Shown: piece after piece, positions 26,984 through 35,099 of the stretch
Layout: each line of letters begins with the position of its first letter
Numbering within the stretch: the stretch's first letter is position 1
Source: Syntrophomonas zehnderi OL-4
GTDB taxonomy: Bacteria; Bacillota; Syntrophomonadia; Syntrophomonadales; Syntrophomonadaceae
DNA length: 60,018 nucleotides
Reading direction: 5' to 3'
NCBI RefSeq assembly: GCF_000983115.1
Contig: NZ_CGIH01000039.1
Span: 1-60,018, forward strand
The notes under the pieces: generated by a model
What the model was told of the DNA's origin: nothing
Database searches by the model: none
Seen by the model: only the letters and a program-made list of their open reading frames with translations
Made by a program: the position numbers and the translations under genes

Positions 26984-29170
26984 TTATGCTGTTATAAAAC
27001 GTCCCTGCGCCCTTGAACCTGTCTGCATCAGGTTATATAACTCCTGTGAAATCCTGCGGATGTCTTCTTCACCACGAACAATCATCTGCTGCACCACAAC
27101 AAGCGGCCCAGAAGCTAAACCGCTAAATCCACCTCGTCCACTTACATTAATATCAGGAGATATATTAAAATCTGTCGGCACTGCATTTTGCATATCGTCC
27201 GCCACTCTGGCCATAGCCTTGTCAAATCCCTCACCAATACCCAGTGCCATATTGCCGCCAATACCTTCAAAAACAGTGGACGGAGATCTGATTCCAAGAA
27301 AATTCTTTACTCCATCAACAATACCGGAAAAGAAACCGGAAACCTTATCCTTAATCCAGCTACCAAGGCTCTTAATACCTTCCCATATGCCTTTTACAAT
27401 GTTCTTACCGATCTCAACCACCGAAACAACCGCCTTACCCAAACCTTCAATTATAGCCGCAATAATCTGAGGTAAGGACTTTACTAATTCTGGAATGGCT
27501 TTCACAAACCCGGCAGCAAGCTGTACGATAAGCGTAATTCCCAATTCTATGATCTTCGGCATATTGTTCGTCACAAAGTCAATGATTGTTGTAATTATCC
27601 TCGGCAGTGCTTCAATTAGTTCTGGCAATGCATTTAAAAGTCCCTGCGCCAGTCCCTGAATCAATGTAAAAGCAGCTTCAAGGATTTTGTCCATATTATC
27701 CAGCAGCCCTTGCACAATGGTGATCACTGCTTGAACCGCTGCTGGAATTAGCTCCGGTAATGCTTCTCCAAGCCCCATTACCAACGCTGTGATTAGCTGC
27801 ACCGCTGCATCAATGAGTAAAGGTAGGTTATCAATAAGCGCTCCGACAATGGTCATGACCGCATCTACTGCTGCTGGAATCAGCTCCGGCAGCAGGCTCA
27901 AGAGAGTTTGAAGCACCTGAGAGAACAATTCAGTTACAGTTTGCAACAGCACGGGAAGCAGATCTTTGACTGCTGAGATAATCGCACCGGTTGCCTCCGG
28001 CAGAGCGGCCACTATATTTTCCAAAACCGGTACGATATTTTTAACTACAGCCTGAAAGGCATCCACAAGATTTTGTGTTAGGTTCGTCATATCAGCGTTC
28101 GCATTGCCAAGTCCTGCTATAAACGAACTTAGAGAGGCTTGCAAAAGACCAATAGAACCGCTGATGGTCTGGGTAGACTCTCTTGCGAAGTTGCCAGCAT
28201 ACTGTTCGGTTTTTTCAAAAAACATCTGCATGGCGATCTCGGCCTTTTCGGCATTGGTTGCGCTATTCCAGGCAAAATCCAGCCCTTTTGCAAGAGCATA
28301 AGCTTCGATGGTAGTGGCGTTCATGGCGACGCCCAGATTATCCATCATGGTGAAGTTACCCTTGGCTGCGCCAGCGATGGATTCCATGGCAGTCTGCATG
28401 TCAATGCCCATAACCGAAGCCATATCTGCCGCCCGTTGCATGGCCTTCTCAGTAAGCTCCAGACTTTTTTGCTGATCGACACCAGCACCCTGAAACAGTG
28501 CGCCCATTTTGTTGGCGGTGGCAAGGTACTCGGATTGGGACAAGCCCAGATTCTTGTAGGCTTCTTCTCCCGTTTTTTGGATACGTGCAGCATATTCTCC
28601 AAACACAGCTTCAGAACCGCCAAGGTTCTGCTCAAGCTCACCAAACTGCTCCACGACCTCTTTTCCCAGCTTGATGGCAGCCGCGCCCGCTGCGGCCGCT
28701 GCAGCACCCATGGCCGCGCCGACAGCTTTGAGGACACTGCCCAGCTTCTCAAATTTCGAGCTGGATTTTTCGGCATTGTCTCCACTTTCCTTTATTTCGT
28801 CCCCAAGCTCGTCTGCACTTTCAGCAGACTGTTCGATCTCGCGCTCCATTTTGTTCAGTTCGGCTTTTGCATTATTAAGCTGTATTTGCCACGACTGAGT
28901 ACGTCTGTCGGTTTCTCCGAAAGATGAGGCGGCATTGGCAAGCGCTTTCTCCAAAGTAGCTATTTTTTCTTTCTGCAATTCGATCTCTTTGTTAAGCACC
29001 TTGTTTCTTGCAGTAACAGCTTCAACTGACTTATCCTGCTTGTCGAACTGAGATGCGACCAGGTTCATTTCGCTACCCAGTACCTTAAAACTTTGGTTGA
29101 TCTCACGAATGGCGTTTTTAAATTCCTTTTCGCCTTCAATCCCGATCTTCAGGCCAAAATTGTCTGCCAC
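26984..29170 (-). CDS. Tail tape measure protein
   Basis: 728 residues. N-terminal coiled coil (about 30-135), then an alanine-rich stretch (AVGAAMGAAAAAAGAAAIKLGKE) and a tape-measure domain (ALFQGAGVDQQKSLELTEKAMQRAADMASVMGIDMQTAMESIAGAAKGN). Residues about 395-610 contain repeats of LPELIPAAVxAVxTIVxGLLDN type with about 40-residue spacing, all hydrophobic, likely crossing the membrane during DNA ejection. Sets tail length; at about 1.5 angstroms per residue this suggests a tail near 100 nm. Confidence 0.92.
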   Translation of the reverse strand: MADNFGLKIGIEGEKEFKNAIREINQSFKVLGSEMNLVASQFDKQDKSVEAVTARNKVLNKEIELQKEKIATLEKALANAASSFGETDRRTQSWQIQLNNAKAELNKMEREIEQSAESADELGDEIKESGDNAEKSSSKFEKLGSVLKAVGAAMGAAAAAAGAAAIKLGKEVVEQFGELEQNLGGSEAVFGEYAARIQKTGEEAYKNLGLSQSEYLATANKMGALFQGAGVDQQKSLELTEKAMQRAADMASVMGIDMQTAMESIAGAAKGNFTMMDNLGVAMNATTIEAYALAKGLDFAWNSATNAEKAEIAMQMFFEKTEQYAGNFARESTQTISGSIGLLQASLSSFIAGLGNANADMTNLTQNLVDAFQAVVKNIVPVLENIVAALPEATGAIISAVKDLLPVLLQTVTELFSQVLQTLLSLLPELIPAAVDAVMTIVGALIDNLPLLIDAAVQLITALVMGLGEALPELIPAAVQAVITIVQGLLDNMDKILEAAFTLIQGLAQGLLNALPELIEALPRIITTIIDFVTNNMPKIIELGITLIVQLAAGFVKAIPELVKSLPQIIAAIIEGLGKAVVSVVEIGKNIVKGIWEGIKSLGSWIKDKVSGFFSGIVDGVKNFLGIRSPSTVFEGIGGNMALGIGEGFDKAMARVADDMQNAVPTDFNISPDINVSGRGGFSGLASGPLVVVQQMIVRGEEDIRRISQELYNLMQTGSRAQGRFITA

Positions 29171-29197
29171 ATAACCGCCTCCTTTCCTGCAAAATTT

Positions 29198-29389
29198 TTA
29201 AATTCCGTAAGGTATCACATCATCAATGGTAAGCATACGCTTTGGTTTCGCCAGCCCTAAAAACTGCTTATGGCACTCCCATAAATCAAGCAGGTACCCA
29301 ATAGGCATTAGCCATACTTCATCCTCTGAACGGTTGAGCTGGACAGTGCCGTAATATAGAAGCCGAGTGAACAATTCCTCATCGCTCAC
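29198..29389 (-). CDS. Tail assembly chaperone, frameshift part (GT)
   Basis: The open frame ...VSDEELFTRLLYYGTVQLNRSEDEVWLMPIGYLLDLWECHKQFLGLAKPKRMLTIDD, at most 63 residues from a GTG with no good ribosome binding site. It is in the -1 frame of the upstream chaperone gene and is reached by slippage at A AAA AAC (29401-29407). Made as an extension of the G protein (GT), which recruits tail subunits to the tape measure. WE.HKQFLGLAKPK is the conserved part in Firmicute phages. Confidence 0.8.
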   Translation of the reverse strand: MSDEELFTRLLYYGTVQLNRSEDEVWLMPIGYLLDLWECHKQFLGLAKPKRMLTIDDVIPYGI

Positions 29390-29769
29390 TCGGCCGGTGT
29401 GTTTTTTAAGTCATCCTCACTTTCAACGTTTCTTTTGGTACCCTTGAACATTGCTTCCATGATAGCGTCTTTATATGCTGCCAGTTCCAAGGGAGATGTG
29501 AGAAGTTCCACTGTCTCTTCAGTCAGGAGTTCACGCTTATCCTGATTTTTGAGGTTGTGTATCAAAATGCTCTGGTTAGCCAGCAGTGTAATCAGCCATA
29601 CCACTTCGTCAAGAGCCATCTCGAAGTTCTCGGTTTTCATCAGTTTCGTGCCGAGGTTTTCAAGACCGCCGTACCTTTTTGCAATCTCCTTTGTCGCTTT
29701 AGTGGTTAGAATAAGCTGATATTCTTCATCGCCTATTTTGATAATTGCGCTTCTGTCATTATCCTGCAT
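29386..29769 (-). CDS. Tail assembly chaperone (G)
   Basis: 127 residues, MQDNDRSAIIKIGDEEYQLILTTKATKEIAKRYGGLENL: the short N-terminal beta strand plus helical body found in gpG-like chaperones that sit just before the tape measure gene. Seven codons before its stop (NTPAE tail) it holds the slippery heptamer. Start ATG overlaps the stop of the major tail gene by one base. Confidence 0.85.
   Translation of the reverse strand: MQDNDRSAIIKIGDEEYQLILTTKATKEIAKRYGGLENLGTKLMKTENFEMALDEVVWLITLLANQSILIHNLKNQDKRELLTEETVELLTSPLELAAYKDAIMEAMFKGTKRNVESEDDLKNTPAE
29401..29407 (-). promoter_or_regulatory. Programmed -1 frameshift site A AAA AAC
   Basis: The minus-strand heptamer AAAAAAC is placed in frame as TTA-AAA-AAC, so tRNAs can slip back by one onto AAA-AAA and read on as HTGRVSDEELFTR into the GT frame. 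This is the canonical lambda G/GT-type signal, at the right place. Confidence 0.85.
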
Positions 29770-30368
29770 TATTCGCTGCCTCCTCCCACAGCAAATACCG
29801 GCTCATAAACTTCCGTATACCAGCCGGTAATAGTTTCAGGCGATACACCGGGATCGTCTTCGCTGACTTCTGCCTTCCAAGGGTGCTTTCCCTGGCCATC
29901 TGGTTTGTTACGTCTCATGACTGTCCCTTCAATGGTGGGTGTCGAAAAGGTAATGCTATCACCTTTCGTTTGGAGATTTGTAGCCGGAATTCCGAATTTA
30001 ACCCTGTAAAGCCAAAAATACCTGTACTTGCCGTTAGCTTTCTTGGCTCTAAAGCCGATTGCCACAGGCGCGCCTCCATCCTCGCTGGTGGAAATCAGCA
30101 CCTTATTGTCATCAAGGGTGGCTCCCGTCAAAACCTCAGCAGCGTCTACTCCGATATCTGCAACACCAAGAGTCAGTGTGCCGCTTTGAAATTCCTTGAC
30201 CACTTCTGCCGCCCCGTCATCGGCATAAAGTGTCGCCTCTGCCAGCTCCACAGAAAGTTCTGCCGTAATAGCCTTAGCCAGCGGAACAGGCGTGTCGTAT
30301 GTCTCTTCTCCGTTTTCATTCTCAGTTATTTTGGCATAATATAACCTGTCCAGTCCGATTGTGGCCAT
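29769..30368 (-). CDS. Major tail protein (phi13 type)
   Basis: About 199 residues starting MATIGLDRLYYAKITENENGEETY; ATG 30368 is 10 bases after AGGAGG. IGLDRLYYAKI and the LAKAITAELSVELAEATLYADDG segment match the phi13-family major tail protein that polymerises into the tail tube. GVADIGVDAAEVLTGATLDDNKVL and the YRVKFGIPATNLQTKGDSITFSTPTIEGTV segment also fit. No extra Ig-like domain is visible at the C-terminus. Confidence 0.9.
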   Translation of the reverse strand: MATIGLDRLYYAKITENENGEETYDTPVPLAKAITAELSVELAEATLYADDGAAEVVKEFQSGTLTLGVADIGVDAAEVLTGATLDDNKVLISTSEDGGAPVAIGFRAKKANGKYRYFWLYRVKFGIPATNLQTKGDSITFSTPTIEGTVMRRNKPDGQGKHPWKAEVSEDDPGVSPETITGWYTEVYEPVFAVGGGSE

Positions 30369-30373
30369 GTTTT

Positions 30374-30718
30374 TCATTCCTCCTTTACTTCATACTCTTT
30401 TGCCACATCAATGGCATAGTGGTGATAGCCGGTATCGTCCTCATGGCCTATATACCGCCTGTCGGTAATGGTAAAGCCTGCTTGAAGCAATGTGTTCACT
30501 ATTTCGTTTTTACGGGCAGTGTAGTTTCCCTTTATAAATAAAGACAACCTTACCTCCTGGGTTTCTACCTGAGGCCGGTTGTCTGCAAAAACTTCAAATG
30601 TATCTGTCATAGGAGTAATGACAAGGTACTCATCTGGCGGTACACCGCTAAATACCCCGGTTTCAATGGGGATACCCAAACCATCCAATAACGAGTTTAA
30701 TTCTGACAATATACTCAT
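30374..30718 (-). CDS. Tail terminator/completion protein
   Basis: 114 residues: MSILSELNSLLDGLGIPIETGVFSGVPPDEYLVITPMTD. Position between the gp10-like protein and the major tail protein, length and the PPDEYLVI.P..D pattern fit the tail completion (gp17/Ne-type) proteins that cap the tail tube. Overlaps neighbours by 4 bases on the upstream side. Confidence 0.75.
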   Translation of the reverse strand: MSILSELNSLLDGLGIPIETGVFSGVPPDEYLVITPMTDTFEVFADNRPQVETQEVRLSLFIKGNYTARKNEIVNTLLQAGFTITDRRYIGHEDDTGYHHYAIDVAKEYEVKEE

Positions 30719-31146
30719 ATATAACCCAGCTCCTGTTCCAGTCTTGACTTCATTACTTCGATGCAGGACTTCCTTGTAGCTGATTTTGCCGGTTTCAAAA
30801 AGGGCCTTGGAGGCTGCCCGGACTTGCCATACTCAATAATATTAGCAATCTTCGCATTGCTTTCCCCATCCTTCCTTGGTTCAGTAAAGCCGATTTTTAT
30901 GTTGTGGTTTCCATCCCTGTCCTGTTTGGCAGGAGAGAGTCCCAAAGCATTTACCAATTCACCGGTTGCTCTGGACGGATATTTAGTGCCGCTCCCGATA
31001 ACTGACTGAAGATTGGACTTCACTTTTGAAAGAACCACTTCCCCGCCTGCTTCCAGCACCTTAGGTATGATTTCGTCTGTTCTTTCTCCAAGTCTGGATA
31101 ACTTGAGCAAGAACTCTTCCGGCATTTTAACTTCCACCTTAGCCAC
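30715..31146 (-). CDS. HK97 gp10-like head-tail protein
   Basis: 143 residues: MAKVEVKMPEEFLLKLSRLGERTDEIIPKVLEAGGEVVLSKVKSNL, followed by the conserved GxxPRPFLKPA motif (GQPPRPFLKPAKSATR). This is the HK97 gp10 family signature, involved in joining head and tail. Four-base overlap with the next gene. Confidence 0.88.
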   Translation of the reverse strand: MAKVEVKMPEEFLLKLSRLGERTDEIIPKVLEAGGEVVLSKVKSNLQSVIGSGTKYPSRATGELVNALGLSPAKQDRDGNHNIKIGFTEPRKDGESNAKIANIIEYGKSGQPPRPFLKPAKSATRKSCIEVMKSRLEQELGYI

Positions 31147-31162
31147 GTTGCAGCCCCTCCTT

Positions 31163-31498
31163 TTATGCTTTGCTTGATTTCACCCTTTCCGCAAGCACCT
31201 CAATATACATTCCGCGTCCTTTTACGTCCTCAACACTGATAATGTTGTACCGGCCATCGCTGCAAACGAGTACAAGATCTGTGGTAACTTCCAGGTTAGG
31301 TATCTTACGGAAGCGGAACAGGGCAGACGCCTGCGAAAACGCCGCCCTGTTTGCCCATTTTTCACTGCCATGCCTATCTTCCTTGTATGCCCTTACCGAA
31401 GCGAGAATGACATCACCTTTTTCAGTAAAACCCTCACTATCCTTAACCGGCTTGACTGAGATAATGTCCACGAAAGTTTTCATTTTCCCAAGGCCCAT
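31163..31498 (-). CDS. Head-tail adaptor protein
   Basis: About 111 residues starting MGLGKMKTFVDIISVKPVKDSEG. Beta-rich protein with KWANRAAFSQASALFRFRKIPNLEV and YNIISVEDVKGRGMYIEVLAE, typical of SPP1 gp16/HK97 adaptor ('head-tail adaptor') proteins that add strand to the connector. The gene starts 2 bases after the preceding stop. Confidence 0.8.
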   Translation of the reverse strand: MGLGKMKTFVDIISVKPVKDSEGFTEKGDVILASVRAYKEDRHGSEKWANRAAFSQASALFRFRKIPNLEVTTDLVLVCSDGRYNIISVEDVKGRGMYIEVLAERVKSSKA

Positions 31499-31500
31499 AT

Positions 31501-31809
31501 TTACACCTTCCAATCCCGGTCAAGCCGCAGCAATAGATTAACTGTATTCCATACCTGCTGTCCTGCCTGCACACTATCCCCAAAAAAGCCAGCCGTCGAG
31601 CCATCCCTGCTTTCATAAAAATGGCTCGACAGCATAATGACAGCCTGCTCAGTAGTAGGCAGCATGGGGTTTTCGGCATAATATCCTTCCGGCTTTTTCT
31701 GGTAACTTTCCGCATAGGCCACTGCGGCTTTGATATACTCTTGTAAAAGTGCGTCATCTTCGCTGTGCTGCAATATGAGGTTTGCTTTAACCTTCTCCAA
31801 AAGTTCCAT
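31501..31809 (-). CDS. Head-tail connector protein (gp6-like)
   Basis: 102 residues, all-helical: MELLEKVKANLILQHSEDDALLQEYIKAAVAYAESYQ, TTEQAVIMLSSHFYESRDGS, VNLLLRLDR. This is the HK97 gp6-like connector that forms a ring under the portal. Follows the capsid gene. Confidence 0.88.
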   Translation of the reverse strand: MELLEKVKANLILQHSEDDALLQEYIKAAVAYAESYQKKPEGYYAENPMLPTTEQAVIMLSSHFYESRDGSTAGFFGDSVQAGQQVWNTVNLLLRLDRDWKV

Positions 31810-31830
31810 GCCGCAGCACCTCCGTTTTCA

Positions 31831-33033
31831 TTAAGCTGATTTCTGCTGCAGTATCTTGACTGCTTCAGCCAGTACCAGCTTGCCATCTACACGCTGGGTT
31901 GCCATGAATCCAACTTGTCCGGTCGCAGCATACAACTCATTAAGCCGCTTAAAAACCCTGCCCTGACGGTCTGCCACCCAGTAATAAGAAAAATCGCCGA
32001 ATACAATCGTTTTTGCTCCGGCGGCAATGGCTGGCATAAATGCAGAAGTTTTAACTGGACGATTGAGGATAGTATCCGGTGTTCCAGCAGTTACAGAAGG
32101 CTGCCAGAGATACTGACCGTTGTTGTCTTTGAGCTTCCTTATAGCTTTAATTGTCGAATCATTCATAATGAATACAGCGTTCCTGCGATACGGAGACTTT
32201 AGGCTGTAGAACAAGTCCATGATCTCGTCAAGGGTAATGGCTGTTGCACTCGCCGCAGTTACTCCTATCTCGCCACCGCCGTTATCCGCCAAGATACCGG
32301 TTGGCTTGCCAGATCCGTCGCCGATAAAAAATGCTTCCTCCTCTTTTGCTCCGATTCGGCGAGCGAATTCTTTGGCTATATACTGTTCAAGGTTAAATAC
32401 ACTATCGTTTAACAATTCCTCTGACACCTTGATCATAGTAGCCAGCTTATATGCGCCGATGGATACCTGAGCAAAGGAATCGTCGCTTTCGGGAATCTGG
32501 CCTTCCTCATCCACCCAGGATGCAGTACCCTTGCTTGCCACCACTGGAATTTTCTTGTCACCGCTGGACGTGGTAATAACATTGGCAATCTGCCTAAAGA
32601 TATTCTCCTCCTCCAGTGCTTCCACAAGAGTACGCTCAAAGTCGTCGGGAACAAGATATCCTCCTTCGGTGTCCTCTCCAATCTGCAGCGCGTTGTGTAC
32701 GTCATATTTGCGCCTGCCGCGCATCATGTTCCAGAAAGACTGCCTGTACTCATCGCTGGCACGTCCGGTTTTTTCATTGTTGCCAGATATGGAAGTGGGT
32801 TTGTCTGTAATAGGAATATTCAACGGTTTTGACAGTTCCAAATCTATGGCAGCCTGACGCTCAAGACGCTCTATTTCTTTGCCCAGCGCAATAACGTCGG
32901 CTTCCATTTTTTCATAAGTCGCGGTATCCTCCGGTGAAAGCAGTCCGTCGTTCCCGCGTTTGCTGTCGAGGAAAGCTTTAGCAGCTTCCCATACTTTAGC
33001 GCGTTTTTCACGCAGTTCCAGTATTTTGCTCAT
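31831..33033 (-). CDS. Major capsid protein, HK97 family
   Basis: 400 residues. N-terminal delta (scaffold) domain of about 100 residues, coiled coil (ILELREKRAKVWEAAKAFLDSK ... IALGKEIERLERQ), then the HK97 fold: GGYLVPDDFERTLVEALEEENIFRQIANVI, WVDEEGQIPESDD, IGAKEEEAFFIGDGSGKPTGIL. The delta domain is expected to be cut off by the protease encoded just upstream. ATG 33033 is chosen since AGGAGG lies 8 bases before it. Confidence 0.95.
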   Translation of the reverse strand: MSKILELREKRAKVWEAAKAFLDSKRGNDGLLSPEDTATYEKMEADVIALGKEIERLERQAAIDLELSKPLNIPITDKPTSISGNNEKTGRASDEYRQSFWNMMRGRRKYDVHNALQIGEDTEGGYLVPDDFERTLVEALEEENIFRQIANVITTSSGDKKIPVVASKGTASWVDEEGQIPESDDSFAQVSIGAYKLATMIKVSEELLNDSVFNLEQYIAKEFARRIGAKEEEAFFIGDGSGKPTGILADNGGGEIGVTAASATAITLDEIMDLFYSLKSPYRRNAVFIMNDSTIKAIRKLKDNNGQYLWQPSVTAGTPDTILNRPVKTSAFMPAIAAGAKTIVFGDFSYYWVADRQGRVFKRLNELYAATGQVGFMATQRVDGKLVLAEAVKILQQKSA

Positions 33034-33046
33034 AATCAAATCCTCC

Positions 33047-33772
33047 TTAAGGTTTTAATAAAAAAAGCCGCTTTTCAAGCGACTCAATTGGTGTTCCTTT
33101 TGGTTTTTCTTTTGGTTTAAGCTTTTGCAGGATGGAATTTGTTACTGCCTGCCTGCTGAAGATCATTCCTCCTGATACTTCAAATTCGGATGGGAATGAT
33201 TCATCCTCCATAAACAAGATTCCATCGGCAAAGCCAAGTTCCACCGCTTTTCTTGCGTTAAACCAGCTTTCTGCATCCATTAGGTGCGATATTTTTGCCC
33301 TGGAAAGTCCGGTTTTCAGCTCATAAGCGTTGATGATGGATTCCTTTATTTCTTCCAGCATTGCGATAGCTTTCTCCATTTCTTCCGTATCACCGATGGC
33401 TATTGTCATAGGGTTGTGAATCATCATCATGCTGACTGGTGACATAAAGACGTCACCTCCGGCCATAGCTATGACCGAAGCGGCGCTGGCTGCAATACCG
33501 TCAATCTTTACCGTCACTTTGCCTTTGTAATCCATAAGCATGTTGTAAATTTGATTAGCTGCAAATATATCTCCGCCAGGGCTGTTGATCCAGATCGTTA
33601 TATCACCCTCTCCGGACAACAGCTCTGATTTGAACTGCTTGGGAGTTACTTCGTCTCCCAGCCAGCTTTCTTCAGCTATTGGGCCGTCAATATATAATGT
33701 CCGGCTGCCATCATCGTTTTGTATCCAGTTCCAGAAGCGGCGAACCGGTTTTGGTTTTTGTGATTTGTTCAA
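33047..33772 (-). CDS. Capsid maturation protease, ClpP-like
   Basis: Serine protease of the S14/ClpP-like prohead group: ITIWINSPGGDIFAANQIYNML, catalytic serine in GIAASAASVIAMAGG, catalytic histidine in MMIHNP. Cleaves the capsid delta domain during head maturation. The frame is open to 33829, but TTG 33772 is 8 bases after GGAGGG and gives 241 residues with a 62-base overlap with portal; ATG 33796 is an alternative. The last codons form the stem of a terminator. Confidence 0.9.
   Translation of the reverse strand: MNKSQKPKPVRRFWNWIQNDDGSRTLYIDGPIAEESWLGDEVTPKQFKSELLSGEGDITIWINSPGGDIFAANQIYNMLMDYKGKVTVKIDGIAASAASVIAMAGGDVFMSPVSMMMIHNPMTIAIGDTEEMEKAIAMLEEIKESIINAYELKTGLSRAKISHLMDAESWFNARKAVELGFADGILFMEDESFPSEFEVSGGMIFSRQAVTNSILQKLKPKEKPKGTPIESLEKRLFLLKP
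33054..33083 (-). terminator. Terminator at the end of the protease gene
   Basis: On the minus strand AGTCGCTT-GAAA-AGCGGCTT followed by TTTTTA; overlaps the last codons of the protease gene (stem 33064-33083). May lower transcription between protease and capsid; the capsid mRNA would then need readthrough or its own promoter. Confidence 0.6.
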
Positions 33773-35039
33773 CTTTTGATCCCTCCGTTTTAGCATTGTT
33801 TTTGCCTGCAAAGGCACCTGCATCGGCAAGCCTGGTCATGTTACCGTTAACAAGATACAGATCTCCACCCAACTCCGCCGGAATCCGGTTCATGTCCTCA
33901 AGCTCGCGGATATCGTTAGCAGACATCCAGCCGTTCTGTCGAGCTACAGCATAACCATTCATGCGGCTTGCATAATCACCGCGCAGAAGGCCATCTACAT
34001 TGAATTTGACAAAGTATGCCCGCTTCTCTGATGGTAAAAGCAGCGCTTTTTGGAGAGCCTGTTCCCAACGCACCACCCACGGGTCAAGCGTGTATTTAAC
34101 AAATTCCAGAGATTGCTGTTCGATGTTTGAAAAGCTTGACTTTTCAAGATCTCCAACCATATGGGGAGGTACTCGGAATATCCGAGCAATTTCATTTATC
34201 TGAAACTTTCTTGTCTCTAAAAACTGTGCCTGTTCGGGTGGAATGCCGATTGGTTGAAACTTCATTCCCTCTTCCAGAACTGCAATGCGATGAGCATTGG
34301 CACTTCCTTGATAAACAGCATTCCAGCTTTCTCGCACCTTTGCCGGATCCTTTAATACGCCGGGATGTTCCAGAACGCCACCCGGATTTGCTCCGTTGGC
34401 AAAAAAGGATGCACCATACTCCTCACAGGCAATAGCCATGCCTATGGCGTTCTTGGCCATAGCAATAGGGGAGTATCCGATCAGTCCATCAAAACCGAGT
34501 CCCGGGATGTGAAGAACCTCATCACTTCGTAGGTATATAAGGCCTGCTTTTGGATTAACCCTGCTCTCATCGCTGTCGCGCCGATAAGTGTAAAACAGTT
34601 CTCCGTTTGGAGCCCTGTCTACCGTCATTTTGTTTGGCAAAAGTGGATAAAGCGCCAGCACTCGTCCGGAACCGTCCCTAATAATTTGAGCGTAAGCATT
34701 TCCCCATAAAAGAAGATGACTCATCAGTGTTTCTCGGAACACGAATGAAGTCATCTCAGGGTTTGGTTCGTCATGGAGTAAATAATAGAGCGGGTGGGTC
34801 AACGCTTTTTCTTTGCCACCGTCTTCTTTATAGCGGTACACATGAAGCGGAAGCCCGGCGATGGCTTCTGCAAGTATCCTTACACAGGCATACACTGCAG
34901 TTGTCTGCATAGCAGTCCGCTCATTGACAGCTTTTCCACTGGATGTGCCGCCGAAGAAAAAGCTATATGCATTACCGAACAGGCTGTTTTTCGGCTTATC
35001 CCTCGCTTTAAACAGGTGTGAAAAAAACCTCATAGGCAT
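33711..35039 (-). CDS. Portal protein, HK97 type
   Basis: 442 residues starting MPMRFFSHLFKARDKPKN, after AGGAG. Signature parts: AVYACVRILAEAIAGLPLHVYR, HPLYYLLHDEPNPEMTSFVFRETLMSHLLLWGNAYAQIIRD, LYPLLPNKMTV, VLHIPGLGFDGLIGYSPI, RIFRVPPHMVGDLEKSSFSNIEQQ. Forms the dodecameric DNA entry channel at one capsid vertex. Downstream of the toxin-antitoxin insertion. Confidence 0.95.
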   Translation of the reverse strand: MPMRFFSHLFKARDKPKNSLFGNAYSFFFGGTSSGKAVNERTAMQTTAVYACVRILAEAIAGLPLHVYRYKEDGGKEKALTHPLYYLLHDEPNPEMTSFVFRETLMSHLLLWGNAYAQIIRDGSGRVLALYPLLPNKMTVDRAPNGELFYTYRRDSDESRVNPKAGLIYLRSDEVLHIPGLGFDGLIGYSPIAMAKNAIGMAIACEEYGASFFANGANPGGVLEHPGVLKDPAKVRESWNAVYQGSANAHRIAVLEEGMKFQPIGIPPEQAQFLETRKFQINEIARIFRVPPHMVGDLEKSSFSNIEQQSLEFVKYTLDPWVVRWEQALQKALLLPSEKRAYFVKFNVDGLLRGDYASRMNGYAVARQNGWMSANDIRELEDMNRIPAELGGDLYLVNGNMTRLADAGAFAGKNNAKTEGSKVEQITKTKTGSPLLELDTKR

Positions 35040-35061
35040 CACTCTCCTAAAAATGGGCATG

Positions 35062-35089
35062 AAAAAAGCACCTACGAAAGTAGATGCTT
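35062..35089 (-). terminator. Terminator after higA
   Basis: Minus strand AAGCATCTAC-TTTC-GTAGGTGCTT followed by TTTT; 10-base stem with one G-U type mismatch. Ends the toxin-antitoxin unit before the portal gene. Confidence 0.8.
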
Positions 35090-35099
35090 GAAGTAAAAA

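Noticed and set aside
28139-28927. Plus-strand open frame of 262 codons opposite the tape measure gene
   Set aside because: Created by codon bias of the tape measure gene; low-complexity product, no start signal.
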